This document shows positions 60,566-64,000 of a stretch of DNA of 64,000 nt, piece after piece; within the stretch, counting starts at the first letter, position 1; each line of letters begins with the position of its first letter. Source of the stretch: Cryptomeria japonica (taxonomy: Eukaryota; Streptophyta; Pinopsida; Cupressales; Cupressaceae); the NCBI RefSeq assembly GCF_030272615.1, contig NC_081406.1, forward strand, positions 244,023,218 through 244,087,217, read 5' to 3'. A model generated the notes under the pieces. The model did not search any database. It saw only the letters and a program-made list of their open reading frames with translations, and was not told the origin of the DNA. A program made the position numbers and the translations under genes.

Positions 60566-62382
60566 CTATTTGGAAGACTCCAAAGAAGAAAGAAGGGTAG
60601 ATTGAATGCCTGCATCAATTTCCAGCTGAGTGTTGACATGCTTAGGCTTCCAACCTCTTTTACCAGGAGTAGACAAAGGTGAAGCAGGAGAAAGGGGGGA
60701 CTGAATCAAAGGAAACCCATTGAAACCCAAGGGTGTAGAATCCACAGGTGCCTTATCTTGACGTTGATTCAATTTGCCAGATTCAGTGGAATCCAAAGGT
60801 GCCCCAAGAACCGATGACACCAAGGCCCTCTCCGGATTAAGAAGATCAAAATAATTATTTGTAGGGAAAGCAGCTAACTCATTCTCCAGATTGCCTAAAT
60901 CGGCCGAAATCAAAGAGATTACTCTATTAGCTAAAGTAGAATTAAGAGCCAGATTACTATTGTTAACAATATCTTGAACCTGAGCAATAAGATGCTCATC
61001 CGGAATGATAACAGAATTATCATCCTCCAAGGGATGCTCAATACTTTTCTTACCTGACCGAGGAGTTTCTAACTCAGCCCTCAAGCCTTTCTCCAAACCA
61101 CCAGAATGCAAAGCAGGTTTTCCCGCATTCAAGGTATCATTAATATTATCCAAGTTAGAGACATTATTAAACCCGACCACGGGAGAAGGAACAGAGCAAT
61201 GAGGCAAATCTGAAGTAACCCTAGTTGAGACATTTTTGTCCAAAGGGGAAGGAACAGAAGCCAAATGAGAATCTTGAGCCCCTACATGATCCTTATTCCA
61301 AACAAATAGTTCCACATTCTTATCAATCGAGGAATCAATGACTCCTGAACCAAATTTAATCTTTTTCATGTGAAAAAACAAGGGAGAATCCATAATCACT
61401 GAAGAGCGACCAAATTCCACATAATCCCTAATAAGGTTTTGACGCCAAATACCAAAGGATGACCGAATGTTGCAAGTTTTAGGAGGATAAACATTACCAG
61501 AAAGTAAGACACGGATTTTGACCATAAACAAACCATCTTCAAACACCGAATGAGACAAGAAAAATTTGCCAAAAGAGTCCCTGATCCTTTTTAAAATGTC
61601 AAATTCCACAAATTCAGAAGGTAACAAAGGGAGTTTAAACCAGGAAGGGAACTGCTTAAAACCAGCCCTAGGGGCGCAAAAAAAGGTTTCCAAGCCAAAA
61701 AAATGGAACACTCAGAGCCTTATCCCTAGCTTCTACAGAATCAAAGACAATAATAAATGAATTTGTAGATAGAACTTGAAAGTACAGAGTGCCATACCAG
61801 TGAGCATGAATCTTATAATGAAGCTTTGAAAGACGAATAGAATCACCCCACACCTGAATAATAATTGCCAAAGCTCGGAGATCATGAGCCTTTTTCCCCA
61901 TAACAAAATCTGAGGCATCAATCAAGGGAACCGGAAGCCAAGCAGATCGTGGCTGTGAGGACAGGTCAGGATTCGGCAAAGGACAAGCAGAAACCCCTAA
62001 ATTTGGCTGTGGCATAGCGGTCTTTCCTTTGCGTAAACCCCATCGAGCCTTATTTTCAGATGCCCTAACATTTTCTTTGCCCATTCGTTGACCACCCTGA
62101 TCCTTGACACCCAAATTGTGGCCCCAATTCCTCTGCTGACGAAAGAACCTCCGAAAATAAGCAGAGGAAGGAAAATCTCGCCTAGATTGTTTACCCCATG
62201 AAAAATCCCGAAAAACCATTGGTCGCACTTGGGTGAGGAAGATCAACAGAAATCATAGTATCCACCCATTTGCCGCCTCGAAAAACCCATTGAGGAACAT
62301 GACCAGCGTTCTTACCAAATGGATCCTTAGGGGGAAGCGGGTCTGCCACCGCTTCATCATCCCACGATCTATTTGACTGCAT
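60566..62382 (-). pseudogene. LINE ORF1 (nucleic-acid-binding protein), two frameshifts
   Basis: ORF1 proteins of plant LINEs bind element RNA. The ATG at 62382 gives MQSNRSWDDEAVADPLPP. The frame breaks near 62200 and again near 61690 in a T-run, and the last frame (61711-60566) then runs 381 codons to its stop. The DUF4283-like part is about 61880-61560: LYFQVLSTNSFIIVFDSVEA, then CAPRAGFKQFPSWFKLPLLP. The following 250 residues are Ser/Asn/Asp-rich and probably disordered, ending GKRGWKPKHVNTQLEIDAG. Correcting single-base changes would restore one frame, so damage is light compared with the neighbouring Tat gag. Confidence 0.88.
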
Positions 62383-62440
62383 GACCCTCGAAACCCTAAC
62401 CTTCGCTAATTTCAAAATTTCGCTCCCCCACCGAAAGTTC

Positions 62441-62616
62441 GATTGAAATAAATAATAAATATTTTTTTTATCCGAAAATATATATTAAATGTAATATTTT
62501 TTTAATTTTATAAGCAACATATTTGTATTATAAAAAATAATGGTTTCCACTAAACAATAAAAAAATATAATTTAAGAATAAAAAATTAAACATGTTAGAA
62601 ATGTATAGATCTAAAT
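62441..62616. other. AT-rich DNA, no gene
   Basis: Short AT-rich interval between the LINE 5' end and the first 79-bp repeat. No LINE target duplication could be tested because the LINE 3' end is missing. Confidence 0.5.
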
Positions 62617-62695
62617 TTTTGTTATTACGAAATAAACAATATACAATAAATAGACTATTTGATACAAAATTATTAAAAGATCAACACTGATTTAA
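62617..62695. repeat. 79-bp direct repeat, left copy
   Basis: Runs from TTTTGTTATTACGAAATAAA to ACACTGATTTAA. It matches 63235-63313 except for two bases (ATAC versus TAAC after AAACAAT). Confidence 0.97.
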
Positions 62696-63234
62696 ATAGA
62701 GGAACATAGATAGAGACCCTTATTGACTGGGCTCCGCTCGGGGAGGCCGACTCGACCACTATTGCTTCCAACCCACCTCAATGCACAGTATTAGGTAAAA
62801 GGTAAAAGCTTATCAATAAAAGCAATGGAGGTCAACGAATAGATACAAGGAAAAGTGCGAAGGAAGTGAGTTCAGTTGGGTAACTGATATTCTAACTGGA
62901 TGGAACTCAACGAGGAGCTAGCTACCGGGGGTGAGGGATGGCAACTCCCATCCGATGGAGCCTAACGAGGATAACAGCCCCTGTATTGATTGGTTCGGTA
63001 CCGGTGAAATAGCTAGAGGAGACTGAAAGGAGAGGAACCGTCGTTCCAATAAACACTCTTCATTCCTTCCTTCCAACCCCCTATTGTTTTTTTAGGCATT
63101 TGTGAGCTTTGATCCCGGTCCCATGTTCCGAATGCCTCTGAGTTGAAAGCCTCAAAAAACAATAGGGGGACCTGCCAGTTGAAAGATAACTTAACATCGT
63201 CCTTACCCGCAGCTTTCTTCATTCCCATATTAAC
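62696..63234. other. Insert of different composition, possible organellar (mitochondrial) DNA
   Basis: 539 bp with clearly higher GC than either flank (for example GGGCTCCGCTCGGGGAGGCC near 62730), set exactly between the two 79-bp repeats. The style recalls plant mitochondrial non-coding DNA, but I cannot confirm a match. A minus-strand frame at 63285-63013 (GKDDVKLSFNWQVPLLFFEA) is open but not recognised. A 21-bp stem with a 51-base loop lies at 63077-63169. Confidence 0.4.
63077..63169. repeat. Hairpin, 21-bp arms, 51-base loop
   Basis: Arms 63077-63097 and 63149-63169 pair at 20 of 21 positions (CCCCCTATTGTTTTTT against its complement, then AGGC). Confidence 0.9.
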
Positions 63235-63313
63235 TTTTGTTATTACGAAATAAACAATTAACAATAAATAGACTATTTGATACAAAATTATTAAAAGATC
63301 AACACTGATTTAA
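63235..63313. repeat. 79-bp direct repeat, right copy
   Basis: Second copy of 62617-62695, with two substitutions. Confidence 0.97.
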
Positions 63314-63689
63314 TTATCTATTTAGATTTGACAAACAATGAACAAAGAAAGAAATCAATATAAGACTATGTACGAAATATGAATATTTCTCTTTTATATG
63401 AAGCAAAATAATTATATCCATGGAAAGGCAAGATAATAGGCACTGTAAAGCCAATTTAAGTACCACAAATATATTTTTATATTAACCATAGAAACTATTT
63501 CCAACAGTATGAACAACTTTGTAAAAGCAGAGTCTGAAAACCACCATGCTAGTTCATGCATAAGACTAACAACTTAGGAGACCTTAGAACAATATATATG
63601 TACTGGGAGGCTATGAAAAACACACTAATTCTAGAGCCAAACACGACTGACCTGACCTTGTCCATCACTGTTCTATAGCAAATAAGAAA
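63314..63689. other. No gene recognised; possible 3' flank of the next gene
   Basis: AT-rich. It lies directly downstream of the minus-strand reading frame at the right edge and could hold its 3' UTR and polyadenylation region, though no signal stands out. Confidence 0.4.
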
Positions 63690-64000
63690 CTACAGTTGTT
63701 CCCTATCTGCCAACGCTTTGACCGCAGCCAATGAGCCACAGCCCCATTTCCTAGCAATAGCCAAGTACAGGGAAGATTCCATTTTATCAAAGTCGAGATA
63801 ATTTTTATGGTTCTCACCAGCAATCAAGTATCGGTGCTCTTCTTTAACTTCAACTTTATAAACATTTACTTTGCTTCTGCCCCAAAAAAGGTCGATGGTC
63901 TCCTCGAAACCAAACAAATGCATGTTTCTAAACAGCATGCCTTTCTCTACCATTTGAACCAGACCTATTTTATTGTTCTGTAATAACATCCAGCACCCAA
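63690..64000 (-). CDS. Unidentified protein, C-terminal part (runs off the right edge)
   Basis: Not recognised. The minus-strand frame is open from the window edge to a TAG at 63692-63690, with about 103 codons visible, including GCWM before the first in-window Met (63989). The sequence has ordinary globular protein composition: LFRNMHLFGFEETIDLFWG, then KVNVYKVEVKEEHRYLIAG, and a basic/Ala-rich tail ARKWGCGSLAAVKALADREQ. It has no stops or repeats and no retroelement motif. It is most simply the last exon of a host gene. A recently dead gene or unrecognised transposon protein is possible. Codon use looks more gene-like than the AT-rich surroundings. Confidence 0.5.
   Translation of the reverse strand, partial: GCWMLLQNNKIGLVQMVEKGMLFRNMHLFGFEETIDLFWGRSKVNVYKVEVKEEHRYLIAGENHKNYLDFDKMESSLYLAIARKWGCGSLAAVKALADREQL

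Larger units (their letters stand above)
60069..62440 (-). mobile_element. Plant L1-type LINE, 5' half only
   Basis: Read on the minus strand: a short 5' leader, ORF1 with DUF4283-like nucleic-acid-binding region, then the start of ORF2 (endonuclease). The element stops inside the endonuclease at about 60069. RT, the C-terminal part and the poly-A tail are absent. LINEs usually lose the 5' end during insertion, so loss of the 3' half must be a later event. Confidence 0.92.

Overview
The window looks like intergenic DNA from a large plant genome, most likely a gymnosperm (conifer-type). This rests on its content: Ty3/gypsy elements of the Tat type (two RNase H domains) and chromovirus type, several Ty1/copia elements, a plant L1-type LINE, a PPR-DYW pseudogene and an NBS resistance-gene fragment. 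The retroelements are old, eroded mainly by point mutation, and stacked inside one another. Genus cannot be told from the sequence. Nothing prokaryotic, no CRISPR, no tRNA or rRNA gene was seen.

Left part (1-21 kb): a minus-strand copia 5' end (LTR about 543-1563) sits inside the integrase of a large minus-strand Tat element (gag ATG at 8841, reading down to 1564). A stretch of about 2.3 kb with no recognisable gene follows. Then come a minus-strand PPR-DYW pseudogene (about 11.55-12.91 kb), an unidentified Pro/Ser-rich open region with a 50-bp hairpin (13.0-14.0 kb), and an NBS P-loop fragment (14.77-15.06 kb). A plus-strand copia (about 17.3-19.7 kb) is cut at its protease by another LTR element starting at 19701.

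Middle (21-54 kb): a plus-strand chromovirus (21716-30713) is complete, with two 2.17-kb LTRs, PBS, PPT, 5-bp target duplication and one gag-pol frame of 1,529 codons broken only by 11 nonsense codons. It lies inside an older LTR repeat. A second copy of that older repeat (39.7-46.3 kb) keeps the empty site and is itself split by a 4.2-kb probable solo LTR. Each copy of the older repeat is followed, in the same order and orientation, by a second duplicated segment (33.24-35.39 and 51.66-53.46 kb). This suggests one segmental duplication later rearranged by insertions. A 350-bp tandem repeat (3 units), a 0.54-kb TA/CA microsatellite and a copia solo LTR with target duplication also lie here.

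Right part (54-64 kb): a plus-strand Tat-like gag-protease remnant runs into a minus-strand LINE at about 60069. Both elements lack their 3' halves at this point, so one deletion probably removed both. Next is a 539-bp higher-GC segment, possibly organellar, flanked by 79-bp direct repeats. The window ends in an open minus-strand reading frame (63690 to the edge) that is the only candidate for a living host gene.

No functional multi-gene system is visible. The genes present belong to retroelement life cycles or are dead copies of host genes. Interest lies in insertion history, in nonsense codons that fit cytosine deamination, and in a few unusual repeat structures.
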